A stretch of DNA of 64,000 bases from Perlucidibaca piscinae DSM 21586 (GTDB taxonomy: Bacteria; Pseudomonadota; Gammaproteobacteria; Pseudomonadales; Moraxellaceae): the NCBI RefSeq assembly GCF_000420045.1, contig NZ_ATUE01000005.1, positions 682,001-746,000 on the forward strand, given 5' to 3'. Position numbers and translations under genes: made by a program. This document shows, piece by piece, positions 36,697 to 45,689 of this stretch. Each line of letters begins with the position of its first letter. The stretch's first letter is position 1. Under the pieces are notes generated by a model. The model did no database searches and was not told the DNA's origin. It worked only from the letters and a program-made list of their open reading frames with translations.

Positions 36697-38091
36697 ATGA
36701 CTGCTGACATCGCCACCCTGTTTGCCGGCCAGCGCGACACCGCCATCCGCCTGCGCACGTCCACCGTCACCGAGCGCAAGGCCAAGTTGCTGCGTCTGCG
36801 TGATGCCCTGATCGCCAATCGCGAGGCCATCGTGCAGGCCGGCTGGGATGACTTCCGCAAGCCGCCGGCCGAGGTCGAGCTTACCGAGGTCCTGCCGGTG
36901 GTGGCCGAGTGCAACGACGCCATGCGCAACCTCAAGGGCTGGATGGCGCCGCAGAAGGTGTGGCCGTCACGCATGATGATCGGCACGTCCGGCTACATGC
37001 AGTACGAGCCGCGTGGCCGCTGCCTCATCATGTCGCCCTGGAACTATCCGGTGAACCTCAGTCTGGGGCCGCTGGTCTCGGCCATCGCGGCCGGCAACAC
37101 GGTCATCATCAAGCCCTCGGAAATGACGCCGGCAGCCTCTCGCGTGATCGCGCGCATCGTCTCCGAGCTGTTCACGCCCGACGAGGTGGCGGTGGTCGAG
37201 GGCGATGCCTCGGTGGCCCAGGCCCTGCTCGAGCTGCCCTTCGATCACATCTTCTTCACCGGCTCGCCGGCCATCGGCAAGGTGGTCATGGCTGCCGCTG
37301 CCAGGCATCTCACCAGCGTCACCCTGGAGCTGGGTGGCAAGTCGCCGACCATCGTGGATGAAACCGCCGACCTGGAGCTGGCGGCGAAGAACATTCTCTG
37401 GGCCAAGTTCACCAACAACGGCCAGACCTGCATCGCGCCTGACCACCTGTTCGTGCATGCCTCGGTGAAGGATGCCTTCGTGCAGGCCTGCCAGCGTGTT
37501 CTGCGCGAGGTCTATGGCGAGTCGCCGCAGAGCAGCGACTGTCTGGCCCGGGTGGTCAACGAACGTCACACCGGTCGTGTGCGCCATCTGCTCGACGATG
37601 CCGTGGCCAAGGGCGCCAGGGTGCTGGCTGGCGGCACGGTGGATGTCGCCGACCGCTTCATTGCCCCCACCCTGCTGGAGGGCATCCCGGGCGAGGCTGA
37701 CATCATGCGCGAGGAGATCTTCGGGCCGCTGCTGCCGGTGTTTGCCTATACCGATCTCGACGAGGTCATCGCGCGCATCAATGCTGATGCCAAGCCGCTG
37801 GCCCTGTACGTCTGGAGTCGCAACAACGCCAACATAGACCGTGTCATGAAGCAGACCACCTCGGGTGGAGCCTGCATCAACCACTGCGTGGTGCAGTTCC
37901 TGCACGGCAACCTGCCGTTCGGCGGCGTCAACAATTCCGGCATCGGCAGTGCCCACGGCCACCACGGCTTCAAGGCGTTCTCGCACGAACGGGCCGTGGT
38001 GCGCACGCGCATCATGCTCGCGCGCATGTTCTTCCCGCCCTATACCGACCTGACGCGCAAGCTGATCCGTCTGTTCATGCGCACGGTCTGA
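36697..38091 (+). CDS. Aldehyde dehydrogenase (class 3-like)
   Basis: 464-residue NAD(P)-dependent dehydrogenase of the shorter fatty/aromatic aldehyde (ALDH3-like) group. Visible are SPWNYPVNLSLGPLVSAIAA and IIKPSE for cofactor binding, FFTGSPAIGK, the catalytic Glu in LELGGKSPTIV, and the nucleophile in NNGQTCIAPDHLFVH. The terminal helix (PPYTDLTRKLIRLFMRTV) is hydrophobic/basic and may associate with membranes, as in fatty aldehyde dehydrogenases. It is divergent from ssrA and converges on smpB. Given nearby desaturase and patatin genes a long-chain aldehyde substrate is plausible. Confidence 0.9.
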   Translation: MTADIATLFAGQRDTAIRLRTSTVTERKAKLLRLRDALIANREAIVQAGWDDFRKPPAEVELTEVLPVVAECNDAMRNLKGWMAPQKVWPSRMMIGTSGYMQYEPRGRCLIMSPWNYPVNLSLGPLVSAIAAGNTVIIKPSEMTPAASRVIARIVSELFTPDEVAVVEGDASVAQALLELPFDHIFFTGSPAIGKVVMAAAARHLTSVTLELGGKSPTIVDETADLELAAKNILWAKFTNNGQTCIAPDHLFVHASVKDAFVQACQRVLREVYGESPQSSDCLARVVNERHTGRVRHLLDDAVAKGARVLAGGTVDVADRFIAPTLLEGIPGEADIMREEIFGPLLPVFAYTDLDEVIARINADAKPLALYVWSRNNANIDRVMKQTTSGGACINHCVVQFLHGNLPFGGVNNSGIGSAHGHHGFKAFSHERAVVRTRIMLARMFFPPYTDLTRKLIRLFMRTV

Positions 38092-38132
38092 GATCGTGCG
38101 GGCGGTCTGGCCTGACCGGAGATCCCGGCAGG

Positions 38133-38603
38133 TCAGCCGCCGTTGCGAATGACCCGGGCCTTTTCGCGGGCCCAGTCACGATTCTTCTCGGTCTCGCGCT
38201 TGTCGTGCAGCTGCTTGCCCTTCACCACGGCGATCTCGAGCTTGGCGCGACCGCTGCTCCAGTACATCGACAGCGGCACGCAGGTGTGCCCCTTCTGCTG
38301 CACATCCCCGATCAGGTGCTGGATCTCGCGCTGCTTGAGCAGCAGCTTGCGGGTGCGGGTGGGGTCGGCAACGACATGGGTGGAGGCGGCCAGCAGCGGC
38401 GTGATGTGCATGCCGATCACCCAGGCCTCGTTGTTCTTGAGCAGGATGTAGGCGTCGGTGAGATTGCACTTGCCGGCGCGCAGCGATTTCACTTCCCAGC
38501 CGAGCAGGACCAGGCCGGCCTCATACTTGTCCTCGATGAAGTACTCGTGACGGGCACGGCGATTGACCGCGATGGTGGCGGCAGGTTTCTTGTCTTTGCT
38601 CAT
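38133..38603 (-). CDS. smpB: SsrA-binding protein
   Basis: 156-residue RNA-binding protein that delivers tmRNA to stalled ribosomes. Signature segments: [64 protein letters not shown], and the basic tail [20 protein letters not shown]. The start is the ATG at 38603; a perfect TATAAT ends 6 bases upstream of it, and no clear Shine-Dalgarno is seen, so translation may be from a leaderless or very short-leader mRNA. Its RNA partner ssrA is 1.6 kb away. Confidence 0.95.
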   Translation of the reverse strand: MSKDKKPAATIAVNRRARHEYFIEDKYEAGLVLLGWEVKSLRAGKCNLTDAYILLKNNEAWVIGMHITPLLAASTHVVADPTRTRKLLLKQREIQHLIGDVQQKGHTCVPLSMYWSSGRAKLEIAVVKGKQLHDKRETEKNRDWAREKARVIRNGG

Positions 38604-38710
38604 GTTCCGATTATAGGCAGAAAGGCGCAGCCATGCGTGCTTGTGCCGCACCCGTCGAGGGCAGAAAATACCGCGTTGCCGTCGTTCGGGCGGTGTTTTC
38701 CGGAATTGCC

Positions 38711-39829
38711 ATGTCTGCTGATCTTGCTTCTCGTCTTGCCGTGCCGGTGGTGGAGCGCGGTGTGCCTGTGCTGGCCCTGATCTGGGTGCTGATGGCCCTG
38801 TTCACGCCCGGCACGCAGGCGGCCCTGTTGCCGGTGCTGGCCGGCATGTTGCTGGCGGCCTGGCCGCTGTCGCTGGCCGAGCGTGCCCTTGGCGCGCGGG
38901 TGCAGAAGCCGCTGCTCACCGGCATGCAGGTGCTGACCCGCGAGGCGGATGCCGCACGTGCCTGGCGCGTGCTGTCCTGGAGCAGCCTCGGTGCCAGCCT
39001 GCTGGCCACGGCGCTGGTGGCCTTGCTGGGCGGCTGGCTGCTCACGCGTGTCTGGCTGGCGCTGGGCGAGCTGCCTGCCGGCATCAGCGAAGAGGCCGCG
39101 TGGTCTGCGCTGTCCGTGCTGGTGCTGGGTGCCGGCGTACTGCGTCACCTCGCGCGCGTGCCGGTGGTGTTCTGGCTGCTGCCGGTAGCGGCCCTGCTGG
39201 TCACGGCCCTGCTGCCCTGGCCGCAGTGGCAGCTGCGGCCAGTGTTCACGGCAGTGCTGCCGGGCGTGGCGCTGACCCCGGATGCGGCACTCTGGTTTGG
39301 TGCCGTGCTCGGCGGTGGCGGCCTGGGTGTCTACTGGCAGCGCGCCACGCAGGTGCCGGAAGCCTTGCCGCTGCCTGCCCGCGTCCTCGGACTGGCTCTC
39401 ATGCTGTCGCTGCTGTTCCTGCTCACGCCGCTGATGGCGGCCCTGCTCGGCGCCATGGCAGCGGTGCTGGCCATCACCCTGCTGCTGCAGCCGGCGCGTG
39501 CCGCTGCCGAGGCGGCGGGTCTGGAGACGGTGCAGGCACTGGCGGTGATCCTGCTGCCGTCACTGCTGCTGGTGGAAGTGATCTGGTACTTCCTGGATCC
39601 CCACGCCATCACCGTGCTGGCACGCGGCCTGGCGCTGTGGATGAGCGCCAACCTGCTGGTGCTGGCCATCTATGTCGGCTGGGTGATGAAGATCAGCCAT
39701 GTCCGCAAGGCGCTCAAGCTGCCCTCCGAGGGACTCTACAACGGCTGGCGCATTCTGGTGCGCTGGGTGGCGCCGCTGCTGCTGCTGACCGGTTGCGGCT
39801 TCTGGCTGCAGAGTCTGGTGACGGCATGA
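38711..39829 (+). CDS. Polytopic membrane protein, possible degenerate NSS transporter
   Basis: 372 residues from the ATG at 38711 (GGAA 6 bases upstream), with about 9-10 hydrophobic helices. The last 100 residues ([40 protein letters not shown], then [12 protein letters not shown]) resemble the end of sodium:neurotransmitter-symporter family proteins. The N-terminal NSS hallmark with the unwound TM1 (GLGNIWRFPY type) is absent and the protein is short for the family (usually about 450-500). It overlaps rnfH by 4 bp (ATGA), so the two are co-translated. Function unknown. Confidence 0.65.
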   Translation: MSADLASRLAVPVVERGVPVLALIWVLMALFTPGTQAALLPVLAGMLLAAWPLSLAERALGARVQKPLLTGMQVLTREADAARAWRVLSWSSLGASLLATALVALLGGWLLTRVWLALGELPAGISEEAAWSALSVLVLGAGVLRHLARVPVVFWLLPVAALLVTALLPWPQWQLRPVFTAVLPGVALTPDAALWFGAVLGGGGLGVYWQRATQVPEALPLPARVLGLALMLSLLFLLTPLMAALLGAMAAVLAITLLLQPARAAAEAAGLETVQALAVILLPSLLLVEVIWYFLDPHAITVLARGLALWMSANLLVLAIYVGWVMKISHVRKALKLPSEGLYNGWRILVRWVAPLLLLTGCGFWLQSLVTA

Positions 39830-40152
39830 CCGGCAGCCCGCAGATGCTGGCCGTCGAGGTGGTCTATGCGCTGCCGGAACGCCAGTGGCTGCAGCGTCTC
39901 GACGTGCCTGCCGGCACCACGGTGGCGCAGGTGCTGGCGCAGTGCGAGCTGGTGCGTGACGGCATCGTGACCTGGCCTTTGCAGGGCCTTGAAGCGGGAG
40001 TGTGGTTCGAGCGCTGCCCGGACCCCGAGGCGGTGGTGGTGCAGGACGGGGATCGCATCAGCCTGCTGCGGCCGCTGCTGATCGACCCGATGGAGTCGCG
40101 GCGTCTGCGCGCCGAGCAGGCGCGCAAGCGACGTCAGGCCGGCGCCGGCTGA
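39826..40152 (+). CDS. rnfH: RnfH family protein (UPF0125)
   Basis: 108-residue small protein with a ubiquitin-like beta-grasp fold. VEVVYALPERQWLQRLDVPA and the downstream QDGDRISLLRPLLIDPMESR are the family hallmarks. Biochemical role not settled; it is commonly adjacent to ratA, smpB and bamE. Here no ratA is seen in the cluster. The start codon overlaps the preceding membrane protein stop by 4 bp. It ends 1 bp from the convergent bamE gene. Confidence 0.88.
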   Translation: MTGSPQMLAVEVVYALPERQWLQRLDVPAGTTVAQVLAQCELVRDGIVTWPLQGLEAGVWFERCPDPEAVVVQDGDRISLLRPLLIDPMESRRLRAEQARKRRQAGAG

Positions 40153-40153
40153 C

Positions 40154-40594
40154 TCAGGGCAGGGGTACCGGCAGCGTCAGTTCGCCGCTGGATTCGGTGG
40201 CGCGCACGGCGCGGTCCTGGCTGCCTGGCAGCGAGGTGGCACGGGCGGGAATCTCGCCTTCCTTCTCGATGCGATCCACCACGCCGTTGGCGAAGTGAAC
40301 GGTCAGGCGACGATGCGGGATCTTTTCCAGGCCTTCGGCGCGGGCATAGGTGCCCGGCAGGAAGCGGTAGGCATAGTCCCAGCGCGTCGGGTTCAGGGTG
40401 TCGGTGATCAGCGGGGTGCCGAGCACGAAGCGTACCTGGGCCGGCGTCATGCCGGGACGGAGCTGGGCGACCTGCTCCTGGGTCACCACCTGGCCTTGCA
40501 CGATGTCGGCCCGGTAGGCCTTGAAGATGTTCTTGCAGCCAGTGGTCGCCAGCAGGGCGGCCAGCAGGGTTGTGATCATCAGCTTCCTGGTCAT
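40154..40594 (-). CDS. bamE: Outer membrane assembly lipoprotein BamE (OmlA)
   Basis: 146-residue lipoprotein of the BAM complex that inserts beta-barrel proteins into the outer membrane. Lipobox LLATTGC (Cys20). The BamE domain shows [20 protein letters not shown] and [12 protein letters not shown]-terminal extension of about 45 residues ([20 protein letters not shown]) follows the core. Divergent from fur, with overlapping -10-like elements (TATGAT/TATCAT) near 40652-40657, as the bamE-fur pair is arranged in pseudomonads. Confidence 0.93.
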   Translation of the reverse strand: MTRKLMITTLLAALLATTGCKNIFKAYRADIVQGQVVTQEQVAQLRPGMTPAQVRFVLGTPLITDTLNPTRWDYAYRFLPGTYARAEGLEKIPHRRLTVHFANGVVDRIEKEGEIPARATSLPGSQDRAVRATESSGELTLPVPLP

Positions 40595-40682
40595 GAACCG
40601 CGGTGTCCTTCGTTCTGGTCAAGTCGTGGCCCGCTCGGGCCGGTGTCGCGCTATCATACGGTATCGCCTGTGAAGAGACGAA

Positions 40683-41108
40683 ATGATGTCGCAAAGTAAT
40701 CACGACCTGCGCAAGGCCGGCCTCAAGGTCACCCTGCCGCGCGTGAAGATCCTCGAGCTGCTGGAGCGTTCGCCGGTTCATCACATGAGTGCCGAGGATG
40801 TCTACAAGGCGCTGCTGGCTGCCGGCGAGGATGTCGGCCTTGCCACGGTCTATCGCGTGCTGACCCAGTTCGAGGCGGCCGGCATTGTCGAGCGGCACCA
40901 CTTCGAGGGTGGCCATTCGGTGTTCGAGCTCAAGGACAGCGAGCATCACGACCACATCGTCTGTGTCGACTGCGGCAAGGTCTCCGAGTTCCATGACGAC
41001 ATCATCGAGCAGCGCCAGGTCGAGGTGGCCAAGTCACTGGGTTACGAGCTGACCGGCCACTCGCTGCACCTCTACGGCCGCTGCCTGCGCTGCAGCAGCC
41101 CGGGCTGA
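40683..41108 (+). CDS. fur: Ferric uptake regulator
   Basis: 141-residue Fe(II)-responsive repressor. Winged helix: LKVTLPRVKILELLERSP...MSAEDVYKALLAAGEDVGLATVYRVL. Metal-site residues include the HHDHIVC cluster, the structural CVDCG and CLRCSS pairs, and the HH/E residues of VERHHFEGG. Two start codons, ATG 40683 and 40686, are adjacent. It regulates iron genes elsewhere. The zinc receptor in this window is instead preceded by a Zur box, and I see no clear Fur box here. Confidence 0.95.
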   Translation: MMSQSNHDLRKAGLKVTLPRVKILELLERSPVHHMSAEDVYKALLAAGEDVGLATVYRVLTQFEAAGIVERHHFEGGHSVFELKDSEHHDHIVCVDCGKVSEFHDDIIEQRQVEVAKSLGYELTGHSLHLYGRCLRCSSPG

Positions 41109-41120
41109 CCCAGGGCCGGC

Positions 41121-42776
41121 TCAGTCGGCCAGCAGGGTCTCGGCATGACGCAGGGTTTCCGGCGTGATGGTGAGGCCGCCCGACATGCGGGCAATCTCCT
41201 CGATGCGTTCGGCCCGGCTCAGGCTCGCCACGATGCTGTGCGTGTGCCCGTCACGGACCCGCTTTTCCACCCGCAGATGATGATGGCCGCGTGCGGCCAC
41301 CTGCGGCTGGTGGGTGATGCTGAACACCTGGGCGTGCTCGCCGAGCGCGCGCAGCAGACGTCCCACCACCTCGGCGATGCCGCCGCCAATGCCGACATCG
41401 ACTTCGTCAAAGACCATCACCGGTACCGGCGAGTGCCGGGCATGCACGACCTGGATGGCCAGTGACAGGCGCGACAGCTCGCCGCCGGAAGCGACCTTGC
41501 CGAGCGGACGCAGCGGTTGCCCCGGATTGGCGCTGAACAGGAACTCGATGTCGTCGAGCCCGTGGCTGGACGGTTTGTCGAGCGCGGTCATGGCCAGCTG
41601 CAGACGGGCATTGCCCATGCCCAGTCCGTGCAGGAAGGTCTGGATCTCGCTGCAGAAGGTTTCCGCAGCCTGCGTGCGTGCGCGGCGCAGGTCGCCGGCC
41701 TGTGTCCGGTAGTGCTGCTCCAGGGCGGCGGCCTGTGCGGCCAGTCGTGACAGGTCGGCCAGATCGGTGAGCTGTTCGCGCTCGCCGGACAGCGCCTCCA
41801 GCACGGCCGGCAGGTCGGCTGCCGCCACGCGATGCTTGCGTGCCAGCTGGTGGCAGTGTCCCAGGCGCTGCTCCAGGCGTCCGAGTTCGCCCGGGTCGGC
41901 CTCCAGGGTGTCCAGGAAGTGACGCAGGCCAGGGGCGGCCTCCTCGATCTGTATCAGCGCACTGCGCAGCATCTCGACGGTTTCGGACAGGGCCGGAGCC
42001 CGGTGCGCGTGCTCCTCAAGCAGGCGCAGGGCGCGCTGCAGCTGGCGCGTGGCGGTATCGCCATCGCCCTCGTCAAGCAGCATCAGGGCCTGGGCGCCAG
42101 CCTGCTGCAGGCTGTCGACATGCGCCAAAGTGTCGTGGCGCTGTTCGATGCGCTCGTATTCGCCGGGTGTCAGCGCGAGCTGTTCAAGCTCACGCAGCAG
42201 GTGCTCGACGATTTCCAGGCGTGCGCTGCGGTCGGCGCCAGCCTGCTCGGCCTGGGCCAGGCGCTGGCTGGCCTGCTGCCAGTCGCGCCAGGCTGCTGAC
42301 GTGCTGTCGGCAAGTGCGCGCAGGCCGGCATAGCTGTCCAGCATCTGGCGGTGGCTGTCCTTGCGCAGCAGGGTCTGGTGTTCGTGCTGGCTGTGAATGT
42401 CGATCAGGCGCTCGCCGATGGCGCGCAGGTCGCCCAGCGTTGCGGGACGACCGTTGATGTAGGCGCGCGAGCGGCCGTCGCGACTGAAGGTGCGGCGCAG
42501 CGTGCACTCGTCGTCTTCATCAAGTTCGCGTTCGCGCAGCCAGGCCATGGCATCCGGCAGGTGCCCGACCAGGAACAGCGCGCTGACATCGGCGCGCTCG
42601 GCGCCGGCCCGAACCACGCTGCCGTCGGCGCGATCACCCAGGCACAGGCCGAGGGCATCCATGAGGATGGACTTGCCGGCACCGGTCTCGCCGGTGATCA
42701 CGGAAAACCCGCGTGAACACTCCAGCTCGAGATTTTCGACAATGGCAAACTGGCTGATTTTCAACAGGCTGAGCAT
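41121..42776 (-). CDS. recN: DNA repair protein RecN
   Basis: 551-residue SMC-like ATPase for double-strand-break repair. N-terminal AIVENLELECSRGFSVITGE leads into Walker A GETGAGKS (about residues 29-36). A central coiled-coil region (about 150-360) is followed by the C-terminal ABC signature KVASGGELSRLSLAIQV, Walker B VMVFDEVDVGIGG, and THQPQVAARGHHH (His switch). RecN is usually under LexA control; I see no clear SOS box in the short upstream gap. Divergent from grpE. Confidence 0.94.
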   Translation of the reverse strand: MLSLLKISQFAIVENLELECSRGFSVITGETGAGKSILMDALGLCLGDRADGSVVRAGAERADVSALFLVGHLPDAMAWLRERELDEDDECTLRRTFSRDGRSRAYINGRPATLGDLRAIGERLIDIHSQHEHQTLLRKDSHRQMLDSYAGLRALADSTSAAWRDWQQASQRLAQAEQAGADRSARLEIVEHLLRELEQLALTPGEYERIEQRHDTLAHVDSLQQAGAQALMLLDEGDGDTATRQLQRALRLLEEHAHRAPALSETVEMLRSALIQIEEAAPGLRHFLDTLEADPGELGRLEQRLGHCHQLARKHRVAAADLPAVLEALSGEREQLTDLADLSRLAAQAAALEQHYRTQAGDLRRARTQAAETFCSEIQTFLHGLGMGNARLQLAMTALDKPSSHGLDDIEFLFSANPGQPLRPLGKVASGGELSRLSLAIQVVHARHSPVPVMVFDEVDVGIGGGIAEVVGRLLRALGEHAQVFSITHQPQVAARGHHHLRVEKRVRDGHTHSIVASLSRAERIEEIARMSGGLTITPETLRHAETLLAD

Positions 42777-42861
42777 GGCAGATCCAACATGACATCCGTG
42801 CCCCGATGATAGGTCAGTGCGGCGCTTTTCGCGATCATTGCCTGCCTGCGCGTGTTCAGCC

Positions 42862-42890
42862 CTTGAAATTTGCCGGGCCTGTCGCCATGT
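42862..42890 (+). promoter_or_regulatory. Sigma-32 heat-shock promoter of grpE
   Basis: CTTGAAA at 42862-42868, a 14-base spacer, then CGCCATGT at 42883-42890: a close match to the heat-shock consensus CTTGAAA-N13-15-CCCCATNT. It is 71 bp upstream of the grpE ATG, on the same strand. Confidence 0.82.
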
Positions 42891-42961
42891 GCATTTCAGT
42901 CCGATTTCAACGAGTTCAGCGACGCCTGCCGTGAGCAGGGCCGTCCGCGACAGGAGGCAGC

Positions 42962-43498
42962 ATGAGCGATACCCCCCAGGATGATCTTCAGCCCGTCGAC
43001 ACCAGTGCCGATGCGGTGGCGCCGGAGCAGGCCCAGCCTGCCGATCTGGCGGCTCGTGTCGCCGAGCTGGAAAACCAGCTGCGTGACCAGCAGCTGCGCA
43101 GCCAGGCCGAGATCCAGAACATCCAGCGTCGTGCCGAGCGTGACGTGACGGCCGCTCACAAGTTCGCCCTCGAGAAGTTTGCCGGCAGCCTGCTTGAGGT
43201 GGTCGACAACCTCGAGCGTGCGCTGGCCGCGACCCCGCCGGACGATCCGGCCGTGAAGGCGCTGCACGAGGGCGTGACCCTGACCCACAAGCTGTTCTCG
43301 GACACGCTGAAGCGCTTTGCCGTCGATGCCGTCGACCCCATCGGTGCGCCCTTCGATCCCGAGCTGCATCAGGCGGTGTCCATGCAGCCCTCGACCACGG
43401 CCGAACCCAATACCGTCACGGCCGTGTTCCAGAAAGGCTACACCCTGTCCGGTCGCCTGCTGCGTCCGGCCATGGTGGTGGTTGCCACGGCGGGCTGA
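42962..43498 (+). CDS. grpE: Nucleotide exchange factor GrpE
   Basis: 178-residue dimeric cochaperone that releases ADP from DnaK. An acidic disordered N terminus (to about 28) precedes the long coiled coil ([20 protein letters not shown]), the [20 protein letters not shown] helix, and the C-terminal beta wing with [14 protein letters not shown] and [21 protein letters not shown] precedes the ATG. A sigma-32 promoter lies 71 bp upstream; dnaK follows 156 bp downstream with its own heat-shock promoter. Confidence 0.96.
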   Translation: MSDTPQDDLQPVDTSADAVAPEQAQPADLAARVAELENQLRDQQLRSQAEIQNIQRRAERDVTAAHKFALEKFAGSLLEVVDNLERALAATPPDDPAVKALHEGVTLTHKLFSDTLKRFAVDAVDPIGAPFDPELHQAVSMQPSTTAEPNTVTAVFQKGYTLSGRLLRPAMVVVATAG

Positions 43499-43538
43499 GC
43501 CGTGCCGGGCGGGGCATGGGCGAATTTCTGCCGGTGCC

Positions 43539-43566
43539 CTTGAAAAGCCCGGTGCTACCCACATAT
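43539..43566 (+). promoter_or_regulatory. Sigma-32 heat-shock promoter of dnaK
   Basis: CTTGAAA at 43539-43545, a 13-base spacer, then CCACATAT at 43559-43566, matching the heat-shock -10 at 7 of 8 positions counting the free N. It is 88 bp upstream of the dnaK start, in the grpE-dnaK gap, so dnaK can be induced independently of grpE. Confidence 0.78.
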
Positions 43567-43654
43567 CCACAAACATGGCGTGGTGACTGACCGCGCACAG
43601 ATCAACGAGACAGTATCGGCAGGGTGACGAGCCCGCCGCACAGGAGCAAGCAAC

Positions 43655-45580
43655 ATGGGCAAGATCATCGGTATCGACCTCGGCACCACCAACAGCTGCG
43701 TGGCCATTCTCGAGGGCGACAAGGTCAAGGTCATCGAGAACGCCGAGGGCGCGCGCACCACGCCGTCCATCGTCGCCTACACCGACAGCGAAGTGCTGGT
43801 CGGCGCCGGCGCCAAGCGTCAGGCCGTGACCAACCCCAAGAACACGCTGTTCGCCGTGAAGCGTCTGATCGGCCGCAAGTTCAAGGACGACGTGGTCCAG
43901 AAGGACATCAAGATGGTGCCCTACAGCATCGTCGCGGCCGACAACGGCGATGCTTGGGTGGAAGTGAAGGGTGACCGCAAGGCGCCGCCGCAGATCTCCG
44001 CCGAAGTGCTGAAGAAGATGAAGAAGACCGCCGAGGACTACCTGGGCGAGCCGGTCACCGAGGCCGTGATCACCGTGCCGGCCTACTTCAACGACAGCCA
44101 GCGCCAGGCCACCAAGGATGCCGGCCGCATCGCCGGTCTGGAAGTGAAGCGCATCATCAACGAACCGACCGCTGCGGCGCTTGCGTTCGGCATGGACAAG
44201 AAGGAAGGCGACCGCAAGATCGCCGTCTACGACCTCGGCGGCGGCACCTTCGACGTGTCCATCATCGAGATCGCCGAAGTCGACGGTGAGCACCAGTTCG
44301 AAGTGCTGTCCACCAACGGTGACACCTTCCTGGGTGGCGAAGACTTCGACCTGCGCCTGATCGACTACCTGGCTGACGAGTTCAAGAAGGACTCGGGCAT
44401 CGACCTGCACAACGATCCGCTCGCCCTGCAGCGTCTCAAGGAAGCCGCCGAAAAGGCCAAGATCGAGCTGTCGTCGGCCCAGCAGACCGAAGTCAATCTG
44501 CCTTACATCACCGCGGATGCCACCGGTCCCAAGCACCTCAACGTCAAGGTCACCCGCGCCAAGCTGGAAGCCCTGGTCGAGGACCTGGTCGCGCGCACCA
44601 TCGAGCCCTGCCGCGTGGCGCTGAACGATGCCGGTCTCAAGGTCTCGGACATCGGCGACGTCATCCTGGTCGGTGGCCAGACCCGCATGCCGCTGGTGAT
44701 GGAGCGCGTGAAGGCGTTCTTCGGCCAGGAGCCGCGCCGTGACGTCAACCCGGACGAGGCTGTTGCCATCGGTGCCGCCTTCCAGGGCGCCGTGCTGTCC
44801 GGCGACGTCAAGGACGTGCTGCTGCTCGATGTCACCCCGCTGTCGCTGGGCATCGAGACCATGGGCGGTGTCATGACCGTGCTGATCGAGAAGAACACCA
44901 CCATTCCGACCAAGAAGGCGCAGGTGTTCTCGACCGCCGACGACAACCAGTCGGCGGTGACCATCCACGTGCTGCAGGGCGAGCGGAAGCAGGCTGCGCA
45001 GAACAAGTCGCTGGGCCGCTTCGACCTCGCCGACATTCCGCCGGCACCGCGCGGCATGCCGCAGATCGAGGTCACCTTCGACATCGACGCCAACGGCATC
45101 CTCAACGTCGGCGCCAAGGACAAGGCAACCGGCAAGGCCCAGAGCATCGTCATAAAGGCCAATTCCGGCCTCAGCGATGCCGAGATCGAGCAGATGGTTC
45201 GCGACGCCGAGGCCAATGCCGAGGAAGACAAGAAGTTCGCCGAGCTGGTCGAGGCCCGCAACGGTGCCGACCAGCTGGTGCACGCCACCCGCAAGGCCAT
45301 GACCGATCTCGGCGACAAGGTGTCCGCTGACGAGAAGGCTGGCGTTGATGCCGCCATCGCCAAGGTCGAGGAGGCCGTCAAGGCCAACGACAAGGCCCTG
45401 ATCGACGAGGCCGTGGAGGCGCTGGGCCAGGTGTCCATGCCCATCATGCAGAAGATGTATGCCGACCAGGCCCAGGCCGACGGCGCTCAGCCGGGTGCCG
45501 AGCAGGCTTCCGGCGCCAAGAGCGGTGATGACGCGGCGGTTGATGCCGAGTTCGAAGAAGTGAAGGACGACAAGAAGTAA
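43655..45580 (+). CDS. dnaK: Chaperone DnaK (Hsp70)
   Basis: 641-residue Hsp70 chaperone. The ATPase domain shows [46 protein letters not shown], and [13 protein letters not shown]. The substrate domain follows ([16 protein letters not shown]), then a helical lid and an acidic disordered tail ending [12 protein letters not shown]. Length matches the family (638 in E. coli). Preceded by its own sigma-32 promoter and by GGAG at the ribosome site. A hairpin follows the stop codon and precedes dnaJ. Confidence 0.98.
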   Translation: MGKIIGIDLGTTNSCVAILEGDKVKVIENAEGARTTPSIVAYTDSEVLVGAGAKRQAVTNPKNTLFAVKRLIGRKFKDDVVQKDIKMVPYSIVAADNGDAWVEVKGDRKAPPQISAEVLKKMKKTAEDYLGEPVTEAVITVPAYFNDSQRQATKDAGRIAGLEVKRIINEPTAAALAFGMDKKEGDRKIAVYDLGGGTFDVSIIEIAEVDGEHQFEVLSTNGDTFLGGEDFDLRLIDYLADEFKKDSGIDLHNDPLALQRLKEAAEKAKIELSSAQQTEVNLPYITADATGPKHLNVKVTRAKLEALVEDLVARTIEPCRVALNDAGLKVSDIGDVILVGGQTRMPLVMERVKAFFGQEPRRDVNPDEAVAIGAAFQGAVLSGDVKDVLLLDVTPLSLGIETMGGVMTVLIEKNTTIPTKKAQVFSTADDNQSAVTIHVLQGERKQAAQNKSLGRFDLADIPPAPRGMPQIEVTFDIDANGILNVGAKDKATGKAQSIVIKANSGLSDAEIEQMVRDAEANAEEDKKFAELVEARNGADQLVHATRKAMTDLGDKVSADEKAGVDAAIAKVEEAVKANDKALIDEAVEALGQVSMPIMQKMYADQAQADGAQPGAEQASGAKSGDDAAVDAEFEEVKDDKK

Positions 45581-45603
45581 GTCGCTCCCGATCATTCCGG
45601 ATG

Positions 45604-45635
45604 CAGACGCGGGGACAGCCCCGCGTTTGCGTCTG
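45604..45635 (+). terminator. dnaK-dnaJ intergenic hairpin
   Basis: ACGCGGGG (45607-45614), loop ACAG, CCCCGCGT (45619-45626) is a perfect 8-bp stem, followed by TT. An alternative outer pairing CAGACGC (45604-45610) with GCGTCTG (45629-45635) overlaps it. Lacks a long T tract, so it may attenuate rather than stop transcription into dnaJ, or mark a processing point. Confidence 0.6.
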
Positions 45636-45689
45636 TATCAGCCAAGCAGTTTCTGATGTGGAGCAGGGCGGCAGGCCCTGAGTGTGAAC

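Noticed and set aside
42896..45595. Minus-strand open frame opposite grpE and dnaK
   Set aside because: Mirrors dnaK codon structure; both sense genes are unmistakable and have promoters and ribosome sites.
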